64,000 nucleotides of DNA, taken from positions 124,001 to 188,000 of the forward strand of contig QRFJ01003355.1 in NCBI GenBank assembly GCA_006176705.1, in the 5' to 3' direction. This stretch comes from Cocos nucifera (Eukaryota > Streptophyta > Magnoliopsida > Arecales > Arecaceae). The notes beneath the pieces are model-generated. The model did not search any database, was not told the origin of the DNA, and saw nothing but the letters and a program-made list of their open reading frames with translations. The position numbers and the translations under genes are program-made. Shown here in pieces: positions 21,830-32,130 of the stretch (the first letter of the stretch is position 1; every line of letters begins with the position of its first letter).

Positions 21830-23795
21830 ATACATATGTATACACTGACTCATGGTTCCTAATTATTCGTTGCACATGCATGCGAGCAAGGATGACCATA
21901 GACCTATCAATACCTACAAGAACAAGTACGGATCTTTAGATTAACTTCGTATAGGCATTCCACGACTACTTCAAACTACTCGCTATCCAAATATCGCACT
22001 GTAAAATTCTTTCCATCTTTAATGTTTAAATTTATCAGTTTCTCAATCTTAGGAACTAAATGCATCTGCCATTTATGGGAGGGGTTGCGTCTCTCATGCA
22101 TTAACTCCATCATCTTATATCGGAGCATGTCTACCATAAGAGTTATTGGAAGCTGACGAGCTTTTTTCACCCAATTGTTAAATGACTCCACGACATTAGA
22201 GTACATCTCCCCAAATCACTCTCTCTTAAATAGAGCATTTGGCCAGTGATTAATATTTGAGCCGTGTTCAATCCATTCGCATGTCTTTGTTGAAATCTCT
22301 TTTATGTCACTAATATAACCAATGAAGTGTGCTATCTATAGTGCATATGCTGTGCTATCAAGTAGGCTCAACATCTTTTTTCTTTGTGCTGCCGACAACC
22401 CATCGAACTTTTTCTTGAAATTCTCCTTTAGATACCGTAAACAATAACCATAGGCAGCATCAGGAAATGATGTCCTCACATCCTTTATCAAGCTTTTTGC
22501 TCTGTCTAAAATAAAACATAATTGATGATAGTAAGGATCCTCGTTGTTATATATTGCATCATGGAGTTTCTCACAAAACCAAATCTAATTGGCATCATTC
22601 TCTACATTCACAATAGCAAAAGCTAGTGGAAACATCCCATTTTCAGCATCAAGTGCTATTGTTGAGAGCATTACACCACCATACTTATTAAGAAAATGGG
22701 TTCCATCCATAAATAATAAATGGCGTCATCCACCCTTGAATCCAACTAAGCATACATGAAAATATATAAACGGTCTCTCAAAATGTCCATCTAGATACCC
22801 AAGCACCAAAAAACTTCTTAGGTTAATCTTGGCCACTGCTTCACCATACCATCGCAAAAGATCAAATAATGCATAATCTTCACAATGTAATTCAATTCTA
22901 GCAACCTCTTTATCAAGCCAAGCTTGCTTGTAAGAAAGATGAATGCCAAAATCTTTTTGAATATCTTTCTTGATATCAATTGGTCTATACAATGGTTTGT
23001 CTCCTAGTTTTTGAAGCACTATATTGGCAACCCATTTTTTTGATGTCTTTGGATGTCTGCCCCTCCCAATGCCACTACCACAAGCATGCGTGTTTTTAAA
23101 GATTTTGATTTTGAAGGTCTCCTACTATCCAACCCTTGATGCATGCAGTCGCCATGGACAATTTTCATTGATACATTTGACAATAACTCTTAATTTATCG
23201 TTCTTGATGAATTGATAATCTTTGTTATGGACGATTGAATAATTTTTTAATGCCTTCTTAAAATGAGTTGCATCTTTAAATATCTGACCAATGCCTGTTA
23301 TTGCATTCTCCCATGATCTAGCTAATCGAAGCCTGTAAGCAGATGAAGAACCTTGGGATGAAGCTGTAACCATGAGAGCCATACTCCCAACGTCTTGTGG
23401 ACCAATTGTGTTATCAAAATAATAAAATAATTATGGTGGGCAATGATCAATTAATAACGAAATAATTTAAGGAAAAAATTTTACCTCGAATCAATTAGAT
23501 GAGTAGATTTTGATTCAGTATTAAGGTTGGTCTCCATATTGATCTCTATTGATAGAGACTTCAGTGCAATGTGAAAATCAAGCATGTGTTGAACATCCAC
23601 ATCATTGTTAAGTTTAAATAAAGACTTTTCTTGGGTGAGAAGCTGATGTTTCAGTATCAGAATATTTTTATCTATGTCCCACCTACTGCATATCCCATGT
23701 ACAATTTCATCCAATGTGCACTCCGGTTGACCCTCAATATGTTCCCTTCTTGTCCATATTTTGCCACCACAATATGACAGTCCATCTACTAACAT
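21830..23795 (-). pseudogene. MuDR/Mutator-like (MULE) transposase, nearly intact but with stops
   Basis: Reads right to left. The N-terminal block 23795-23481 (MLVDGLSYCGGKIWTRREHI) resembles the PB1-like N-terminus of plant MULEs. An intron of about 80 bp follows, then the MuDR DNA-binding region (23382-23125: FKKALKNYSIVHNKDYQFIK, CPWRLHASRVG). Next come IDIKKDIQKDFGIHLSYKQA and, at 22680-22280, the DDE catalytic part: MLSTIALDAENGMFPLAFA, WIWFCEKLHDA, LDRAKSLIK, WFGEMYSNVVESFNNWVKKA. At the C-terminus a SWIM zinc finger can be read (CSCRY...VYGHPCSHA, about 21930-21870). Stops include TAG for Trp before IWFCEK (22590). The C-terminus abuts the truncated Copia-2 LTR. The family cuts and pastes MULE DNA in the nucleus. 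Confidence 0.85.
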
Positions 23796-23799
23796 ATTG

Positions 23800-25060
23800 A
23801 TAATAAGAATATGAAATATATATCAGCAATCCATCTACATATCAAGCTATTAAATAATATAATAAATAAATATTTAAGAATATTTTTAAATATAATAAAT
23901 GAATAATACTATATATAAGACAATGAAGATTATTTATTTTTTTGGATTTAAAGATGAGTTGCAGTATTTTGGGACCCATAAAAAAGGGATAAAGATGGAT
24001 CAGTTGGGACCATACCATGCCAACTAGATGTTTCAACCAGAGATTTAATAAAATAAATAGAGAGATGAAAACCATAACCAAATAGATCAGTTACCAATAT
24101 AAAAGTCCTGTAACCAAAGTCCTATAATCAATTCGGTACTAAATCGAATTTTGGGACCGATGTCAGTTCAAAAGACTTAAAAATGAGGGAGAGATCAGAG
24201 AAAAAAGAAAAATGGGAAGGAGAAGATGGAAAAGGAAGGGTGTACTGAGAGATAATTACATCGGGTGCTTGTTCAGATGGAAGGGAAAAGGATGATGATG
24301 GGGGCGTGCATCCAGGAAGTTCTGATAAAAAGAAATAATAGAGAGGTTATATTTATAAATAAACTAAAATCTATGCCCTTATAATAATTTAACTCTTCCT
24401 TCAAAATCATCCAACAGTAGTTAAGTTATTTTGATCGACTTAAATGATAGGTGGGCTTAATAGATGGCAGGGATTCAAAAATTATTCACTAAGCAGTTCA
24501 GAAAGAATTTATTCTAACTGAGGAGTCCAGAAACTTAAAAATAATTTCAGATCAATTCAGAGACCTATAGATAATATTTTCTAACACTTTATCCTCTGAC
24601 TAAAGTGGTACTACTAAGGTCATCCACTCATCTGTACCCAATCCCACAAATTTCTTATAGATATATTTAAATTTATTAAAATTTATACATAAATAGAGGT
24701 AAAGGGAGGAATTATACGCGTAACGTTCCTAAAATACTAAGTATGATAATGCAATTTTTTTAATTCTTCAATAATTAGTGTCGGCAAGCAGCTTGCCAAA
24801 ACTAGTTTAAGCTTGATACCTGCATTAATATATATATAACATAATTTAGATATCCATATAACTTTTGTGGCTGTTGATCTTCGAACTGTAGTTGAGATCG
24901 GTGTAGTCGAGGACAACCAAGGTTGGCACTACTAGAAGTCTGTGGCGGAATTTTTTTCTGGCAGGACCCTCAAACACTTAAATTAGCCAGAAACCGGTGA
25001 ACGGTGAAAGAAAAAGCAAGAGGAACTTGAGAGCTTATCTATGTTCCTTGCCTTCCTCCT
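23800..25060. other. Non-coding region between MULE transposase and PHOX-like pseudogene
   Basis: AT-rich. It includes a polypurine stretch at 24185-24300 that could be the transposase leader on the opposite strand. No gene, terminal inverted repeat or RNA gene was recognised. Confidence 0.5.
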
Positions 25061-25066
25061 ATTTAT

Positions 25067-25083
25067 AGAGAGAGAGAGAGAGA
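25067..25083. repeat. (AG)n microsatellite
   Basis: Eight AG units directly before the PHOX-like pseudogene; possibly the breakpoint region of its 5' truncation. Confidence 0.8.
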
Positions 25084-25084
25084 T

Positions 25085-26254
25085 CGAAGTGCACGAGAAG
25101 AAGAATAAGAAGAGAAGCCGGTGGAGGATAAGAGGTTAATAGAAGTGCACGAGAGCTTGTCTCCCTCTTCGGCAGGGGATTCTGGTCTGGAAGGTGTGGA
25201 TAATGAGGTGATCATGACGACGGACCAAGAGAAAGAGCCCTCCAAAGAAAGCACTGCAGCAGGAAAGAAGGAATTAATGCGACCATGCAGAGTGCAAGCA
25301 AGTTGAGATCGATGATTGGTTGTTTGAGTTTGCTCAGCTGTTCCGTCACCAGGTCGGCATCGATCCGGATGCCCATTTGGACTTTGCATGCATGAGCTTG
25401 GCATGGAGTTGTGCTCCGAGGCCCTGGAGGTGACGGTGACGAGGGAGGGAGCCCAAAGCCTCTTAGAGATGGCTGCTGCTAAGTTCCAGGAGGTGGCTGC
25501 TCTGTCCTTCTCCAACTGGGGGAATGTGCACGCGTGTGCGGCAAGGAAACGCGTCCCTCTGGACGAGTCTTTACCCAAGGAGCTCATGGAAGCCCAATTA
25601 CAAACTTGGCTCATGGTGCTGATCATCAAACCAAAGTATATGAGGAAGCCCTTAGAATCAAGCCTGATTTCTTTCTACGAAGGGTTGCTTGCTTTAGGGC
25701 AGCGGCATTTTGAGACTGCAAAGCTTAACTGGTCCTTTGCGTTGGCTAATAACGTCCATCTCTCGAATTGGGATCCCTTGGAAACAATATTAGAACTATT
25801 TAACAGTGCAGAAGAGAAGACGAAGGGTGCGACCGAGACGTGGGAAAGAAGTGGAAGAGCAAAAGATTGATGAGCTTAAGGCCCTGGGATGAGCAAGAAG
25901 GATGAGGTGCGGAAGAAGAGGAAGAAACAAGGGATGGTGGATGGGTAGGGGGAGTTGTCAGCTGATGAGGCAGCAGAGCAAGCTGCAGCCATGAGATCTC
26001 AGATACATCTCTTTTGGGGTAACATGCTTTTTGACCGCTGGCAGGTGGAATTCAAGCTTGGCATTGGTGATTAGAAGAAAAATCTTGATGCAGCAGTTGA
26101 GAGGTTTAAGCTTGCCGGGGCTTCGGAAGCTGACATCTCCGTGGTTCTGAAAGACCATTCATCCAATGTAGCTGGTGTGGAGACTGATGAAAAGAAAGCA
26201 ACATCATCAAGCACTGGTGCTTCCGAGACAAATGCGAAGGATGAAGAGAATTGA
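25085..26254 (+). pseudogene. PB1/TPR protein (PHOX/CLMP1-type) pseudogene, 5'-truncated
   Basis: The parent family (Arabidopsis PHOX1-4; CLMP1 needed for chloroplast distribution) has N-terminal TPRs, a PB1 domain and C-terminal TPRs. Seen here: the linker after PB1 (EDKRLIEVHESLSPSSAGD, 25123-25180), DDWLFEFAQLFRHQVGIDPD (25312-25371), and after a frameshift at about 25375 HELGMELCSEALE, AAAKFQEVAALSFSNWGNVH, ACAARKRVPLDES, FYEGLLALGQRHFETAKLNW, AADEAAEQAAAMRSQIHLFW-like sequence, and FKLAGASEADIS, ending at 26254. The N-terminal TPRs and PB1 domain are absent. There are stops at 25866 and 25946, at least three frameshifts, and a lost TPR segment near 25605. It is a relic of a single-copy-like duplication; the origin is unclear (no poly-A tail seen). 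Confidence 0.85.
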
Positions 26255-26880
26255 ATGGGGAAAGCAAACAAGATGCAGTACTGTAGTCCATTCCTTGTGC
26301 TTCAATTATGTTCCTTATTCTGGAAGAGTCTTGGTGCTTTATTGGCTCAGGTGTGTATTTTCTGTAATGTTTTTTACATCGATTCTTGATCAAGTTTGAA
26401 ACCACAAGTTCTAACATAAACCTGGCTCATGGTGCTGATCTATAATTTGATGATCTCAGTATGTGCATTTCTTATGTATTCCCGCATGTAACTCGTTTTT
26501 GTGGTGCAAAGCGTGAAAATTGGTGATTTTTAATATCATAAAGAGTTGCACCTTTGGTAGAAATAGGTCATAATTATACCTGCTGCATGTTGTAATGATG
26601 GTATCGACGATTGTGCTTGTTAGTATAGTTCTTCTTTTTTTTTTTTTTAATGCTTGTGATAATGTTTTTTGTAATATGGTTTATTGAATTACTCTCTATT
26701 AATAATTGAATTGAAGATGCCTGCTCTGAGCTGTAAGACAAATTCGTTTTCATGATCGTCCTTATTATATTTGGTGCGCTATAATTGTCATGACCTTTTT
26801 TTGGGACAGCCTGCAAGAAGGATTAAAGCATTAGTACGCAGGCATATTTTTTTATACTATTATTTTATCGTATCATACCA
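26255..26880. other. Downstream of PHOX-like pseudogene, 3'-UTR-like
   Basis: 26255-26560 looks like a 3' untranslated region (TGTAATGTTTTTTAC, later TTGTAATATGG). A T-run lies at 26633-26648. No ORF is convincing. Confidence 0.4.
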
Positions 26881-26881
26881 T

Positions 26882-26885
<4 letters not shown>

Positions 26886-26928
<43 letters not shown>
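26886..26928. repeat. (AT)n microsatellite
   Basis: About 21 uninterrupted AT units. Confidence 0.95.
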
Positions 26929-26929
26929 C

Positions 26930-28590
26930 CATCGCGTGACGATACACTTGTCTTTCTTGTCCCTCGGTTATAAAAATTAAGTTTCAAGATGGATGCAAAG
27001 TTGAGCGACTTGTGAGTGAAAAAGCACCAATCGGCTAAGATAAGCCTGGTTTGCTTGAGAAGCAATTTATTAAATATCAGATGTCGTTATCGTAGAAGTA
27101 TATATGGCACAAAACTTTTGTTCAGTTTATTCCATTCTAACTATAAATTTCTTCATCAAACTCAACTTCATTAATCAGCTATATGCAATGTTAGATGTAT
27201 ACTGGCACAAAATTTTTGGATATCGCTAGCCTATACATTAAGTGGTAAAATTTTTTTTATTATTCCATAATTTTGAATTTTAAATTTTTTTAATTATTTA
27301 ATTTATAGATTAAAAATTTTTAAGTCATTAACCTCCATACAATTTAAAGATAGTAGATCACATCAAATAGCTAGAATCATTTACCTAGAATCTTCATTAT
27401 TAAATTTAGATATAATCGAATTTGAGTAGAGATCTATTTAGAATGTAGTAAGTCTAGCCAATTTTGGCTCATGAAGACTTTGGCACAATCCATACTTTGA
27501 AGAAAATTCTTTCATCCTGTAACGGATTTTCTTTCACTTTATTTACTAGGAGGCTTCGCAGATGCAAATGCATATGCCCATGCGATCGTACGACACAGCT
27601 TACTAAACTTAAATATGCAATTTATTCGTCGTTATAGTAATTAATTTAAAATTATTTATATCACAAGCCAAAGGCCCATGAAAAGTTTTTTTTTTTCCCT
27701 CTACAGCATCAAAGATAATATTTTATTTATACAATATTTTCTTGTGGATGGGATTATCAACTGGATACACTAGCAGCGAGACAATATGTGCGAAAATAAG
27801 AACACTTGGACCTAGAAACACTATAACCGTTTTTCTTTGGATGCAAATGTACAGTTCAGTCCAAGTCTATACAGGCTCAAGGCTCGCCTCTGCAGCCACA
27901 ACTTGGGTGGGTCAGGCCATCAGGTTGGTCGAGCAATGATATGTGCCCTGGGCCCTGGGCCCAACCCAACCACAACAGATCCAACCCTATCCCTACCTAA
28001 TTCAGGAATGAACCTCTATGTTGAAAGACCTAAAGCCAAACCCAACCTGATAAAGAATTGTTCGACCCAAAAATAGCTTTGGTTTGATGAGGCTAGCCAA
28101 AATTAGCTTGCTTTTTTCCTAACGGAATTCTTCTCACAAATCTTCACTATTCTGGATAGGTTTGGCTCAGATTAGATTCAGACCTTATCATGTGAACTCG
28201 GTCGGGTTTGGATCTACAAGCGTCTGATCCAAAACTGGCTCGATTTCAAATTGGGTCGATATTTCCAACTCAGCATTGCCCTGCTTGTTGGTCCAGCCGA
28301 ACCCAAATTCATGTGTTGGATTGGGTCTTAGAGAAGCTTTTTTTTCATTGCCAGAAGAAGTAATCTAGAGAAGCTTAGTCAACATATCTTCTTTTGCCAC
28401 TCTCTGTACATATTTTCTTGCCGTAACTAACTTGCATGGGATAGTATATTAGTTATTCCTGCCAACCGGCTCTTCTCGTTATGAAACATACATAGAGAAA
28501 TAAGGTACAATTCGGCATCACTCTGCTTCTTTTAGAAAAAATATCAATAAAAATTATAATATAAGCTTATTTGGTATGGTTAGTTACTTT
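26930..28590. other. Intergenic, no gene recognised
   Basis: AT-rich text with short open frames only. 27880-28270 has several direct words such as CCAACCC and GGTTTGG. No transposon ends or RNA gene seen. Confidence 0.5.
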
Positions 28591-28595
28591 TAAAG

Positions 28596-28965
28596 ATATA
28601 GATCATAATAATAATGACTAAGATGGTGGTAGTAGTAGCAAAGATAACGGAGACAATAGTAGTGGTCATGCTAGCAATTTATAAGTGGCACGAAAATGAT
28701 GACAATCATGAGAAAAGTATGGTGCAAGCACCAATAATATGGTGGTGGTTTAGCATTGGCATGAGGCAATATAACGAAGATGGTGGTGTTAGCAATTGTG
28801 GCGATAGTGTTGACGATAGCAATGATGGCAGTGGCGAAGATGATTGAGGTGACAATGGATAAGATGATGATAGCAGTGATGATGGTAGAAATAATGATGG
28901 TGAAGATCATGGAAGTGGCAATATCAACCATAATGACAATGGTGGTGGAAAAAAAAATAGATGAG
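28596..28965. repeat. Degenerate (GAT/GGT)n trinucleotide-like tract
   Basis: ATGATGGTRGTRATRA-type words fill the tract, giving Asp/Met/Val-rich frames on + and Ile/Thr-rich frames on -. The open frames are products of the period-3 composition. Confidence 0.7.
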
Positions 28966-31060
28966 TTTTTTATTTTAGAAAATAATGAAATTAATAATTT
29001 CTTATTTTTATTTTTTTTTAAAATTATGAAATATTTTTTCTAGTTCATATATAAATTTTATTAACATGACTTCGGGCATGTAATGCGATGGATTCTCCTT
29101 AGATCTTAGACGGGTTTCCTTGATTTAATTGGTTGTTGACCTCGAAAGCTCCCTTACATAGCAGGCCATGCCCACGGGGCCACCGCCTTGAAATATCTGT
29201 TGAAAAACTGGACAAATGGTGTCATCAGCCTGATTAGCCTCCTGCAAGAGATGGAATTCTTGCATGGATTGATTCTGGGATGTTATCTCATTTGACAATT
29301 GCCCGGCATTTTGTAGGTTAATTAGATTTGTTTATTTTTTTAATGCATTTATGCATGTGTTTACCCAGTATAATTTGGTCACAGAAGATGGAAACGGTCC
29401 CTTTTTAGTTTCACCTCTTGAGTTGATTATTTTTTTATATTCAATCTTTGTTGATTAAAAATTTTATTTTGCATTTTGATTTTGGTATATCTAACTATAT
29501 GCAGAACACTAGTGTTAACAACTGAAATATAAAATGTTTGTACCAAAAAAAAAAAAAATAAATAAAATGTTAACTAGAGATGAAATGCGAAATGAAAATT
29601 GAGGTAAGAACTAAATTTTAAACTGCGCATGTTAGTGTCGATATATTTCTCCAGGAAAGCATCTTTGTTTACCAATAAACAAGATGCCCTTCATTTTTAA
29701 ATCATTAGTAGGATGGTCATCTCAACTTTCCAATTACAATATTTTTGACCAAATCCTCCCGTCCATCTTGTACTTTTTCTTATTCTCTAATAAATTGGAT
29801 CAGAAATGCGTGCGTCGCAAATCAACTAAAATAATATTGAAGACCTAGGGTGGTAAGCCATTTCTTAACCACAATTCTAAGGAAAAAGTATATTTCTCCA
29901 CCATCTTCAATCTTTAAACGGGTGGGGTGCCACACAGTCATCGACTCAAAAACACATAAACGTTGTAAATCTTCTGTTTCTATTTTTAAAAACACAAATT
30001 CACAATTGATGAGGATTTGGTTTGCGTCTAATATCCCTTTGAACTGATTATAGCCGATGTGGTAGACCGAGTTTGCCACAAAGCCACATGCGGACTAATT
30101 AAAGCCCACCACATGATCAATCCCAAATGCACATGGAAAGTTCTTCAAATTTCAAATCTTTCCTTTAATTAGCAACAACTCGGCCGTGTCGTGAATAGTT
30201 TCTATGACCGTATGGTAAGCAACCCGCACAGGTGTGATCTTTGGACGATTTGCTCATGCTAGCCTTCGTCTATATAAACCATTAATTAAATTTATATACA
30301 AAGATTCATGGCTTTTCGCGGTAGATCACCGTGGCGAAAAGATCACCGTTGCCAAATTGGCGCCCATTGGATTCAAGTGTATTCGTTGACCTTCGCCACG
30401 CCGCACACCATGACGAACCACTCATCATTCTGGCATAGAAAGAGGATCGGTGATCGAGAAACCATTAGTTATTATTAATTCCGCAGCATATGGTGCCAGC
30501 GGGCCTTCGACCTCTTGGCCGGCATAGCAGTAGGCATCCAAAGGAAAAGAACAATTGGATTATATTCGTAGCAGGAATCCAAATACAAAGCACGTCCTCG
30601 AGAGGAGTGGACATTTGACTGTTTATGCGTGCAAAACAAAACTTCACACGTGCGCATGGCGTTGTGAGTTGTGTCCCGTCTGGGCTCCTTGTGAGGCGTC
30701 CAGGTTACGGCTTTGCCCCCGTAAGCGGCGGGCAGGCGATGCGTGAAAGAACTCACGAGTGACGGCATATTCTATGAGATGTACCTTTGTCCTTTCATAG
30801 GATGCGGATCGATCCGAATGCACTTTAACAATTCTGATAGCTACTCTTGGATCTGCATCCTTAATAAAATATAAAGAGCATGTTTGATTGGATAAAATTA
30901 GACTTTGGAATGAAAAACAAATGCCGCTTGGCCCATTTGATTGAAAAAAAAATTATTTCTATTTTAATTTTTTTTAAAAAATAAAATATTTTAATTTTTA
31001 AAATTTATTCTCAATTCTTTTTCGGCATTTATATTCTATTTCGATTTTGATTTTGATTTC
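28966..31060. other. Intergenic, no gene recognised
   Basis: No conserved protein, intron-exon pattern or RNA gene was seen. 30300-30780 is richer in GC and has short overlapping open frames on both strands, but none resembles a known family. Confidence 0.5.
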
Positions 31061-31079
31061 AATTACAAACCAAAATATG

Positions 31080-32130
31080 GCTGTTGCAGCCTATCTCTTA
31101 TGAGTTAGTTGGCTAGGAGTCGAGTTCTTGCATTTGAATGATGAATGGTAGAAATCTATAAAAAAAAATTTCTTGCTAGAAATTATCTAGTGAAGGATCC
31201 TCTGATGCCTAAGTTAATCGGAGAAAAGAAACAGCCAAAGAGATCCAAAAACGAGAACGAAAGTTTATGATCTAAAAAGCTTATCAGATCCTTATTGCTT
31301 ACTTCATAGAGTAGATGATATTGTTACTATATAACTCTCATCCCTGAACATTCGAGATATAGGAGTTATGGCATTTAATGGATGGTTATTTTATTAACTG
31401 CCATTAAGGATGAATAATGGGCCACTTGTGGATGACTATTGCACTCCATATTTATATATAGTTAGTATAACCATCGTCGATTTAGATAGGTGATATGGCT
31501 CCGAGAAAGTAGTCGACTGGATGCCAAATATCACTAAAAAATAGTCGGCTAGATGTCAAATATCACAAAGAATTCATAGATTATAAGTTAAATTAAGCCA
31601 GTTAGATGCCGACTTGATTAGGCATATCACACTTAATCGGTGGAGTCTTCTCAATCTTAGTTGATCGAATATCGATTAGATCAAGACTCATTGATCTAAG
31701 TCGGATTGGATCATAGCAACTTATCTGGTGTAAAGACGAGAAAGAACCAATTATCATGAACTTAGTCGGTTGGGAGGCGAGGAAAAAGAATAGCTGATTA
31801 AGTGACAAGGATCTATCCCAATAATAATCGTCGGTATCACTATTGTACCCACCATTGGTTGGGGATTAACGGGTTGTTTAAGCTATTACGTTCATTAGAA
31901 AAGTCGATTGAAGGTTGCCGACTGTCCATCGATTCAGCTAATTGATGGTCGGCATATTCGGTTGGTCTATAAAAAGGAGGTAAACAAAATGCATTGGTAT
32001 GACAATTCTGAACAATACTTTGTCAAGCTTAATTCTACTTACTTGTTCGACCACTTTTCCACTGACTTAAGCATCAGAGGATCTCTATTAAAAATATTTT
32101 CGATCAGTATGGATTTCTTTTGTAGATGAT
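31080..32130 (+). mobile_element. Possible solo LTR
   Basis: Repeated AGTCGRCTGGATGYCAAATATCAC words (31500-31565), CCATTGGTTGGGGATTAACGG, then a promoter-like TATAAAAAGGAGGTAAAC at 31968-31985 followed by a polyadenylation-prone AT region: the order seen in plant gypsy LTRs. No target duplication or partner LTR was found, so this is tentative. Confidence 0.3.

Larger units (their letters stand above)
4998..24110. mobile_element. Inferred host Mutator-like element (Ulp1/DUF1985 type), broken up by nested insertions
   Basis: Inference from three facts. First, the + strand coding remnants at 4999-7111, 13160-14346 and 17721-18540 are separated by well-bounded insertions and resume after them. 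Second, the same unusual GGTTAC-type repeat text occurs at 5660-6245 and 18640-18908. Third, a MuDR-type transposase lies on the - strand at 21830-23795. Plant Mutator-like elements that carry a Ulp1-like protease gene beside the transposase are an established class. I could not find the terminal inverted repeats, so the limits are guesses. The DUF1985/Ulp1 gene and the transposase could also belong to two neighbouring elements. Confidence 0.5.

Noticed and set aside
25063..25629. 188-codon frame on the - strand
   Set aside because: Antisense shadow of the PHOX-like pseudogene.
25388..25870. Mitochondrial import receptor TOM20 as identity of the TPR relic
   Set aside because: Length and the order DDWLFEFAQLFR, HELGMELCSEALE and FYEGLLALGQ fit PB1/TPR PHOX proteins, not TOM20.
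28614..29043. Asp/Met/Val-rich open frames
   Set aside because: Caused by a degenerate GAT/GGT tract; open on both strands.
30465..30768. Overlapping short frames in a GC-richer patch, both strands
   Set aside because: No similarity to known proteins and mutual overlap; not enough support for a gene.
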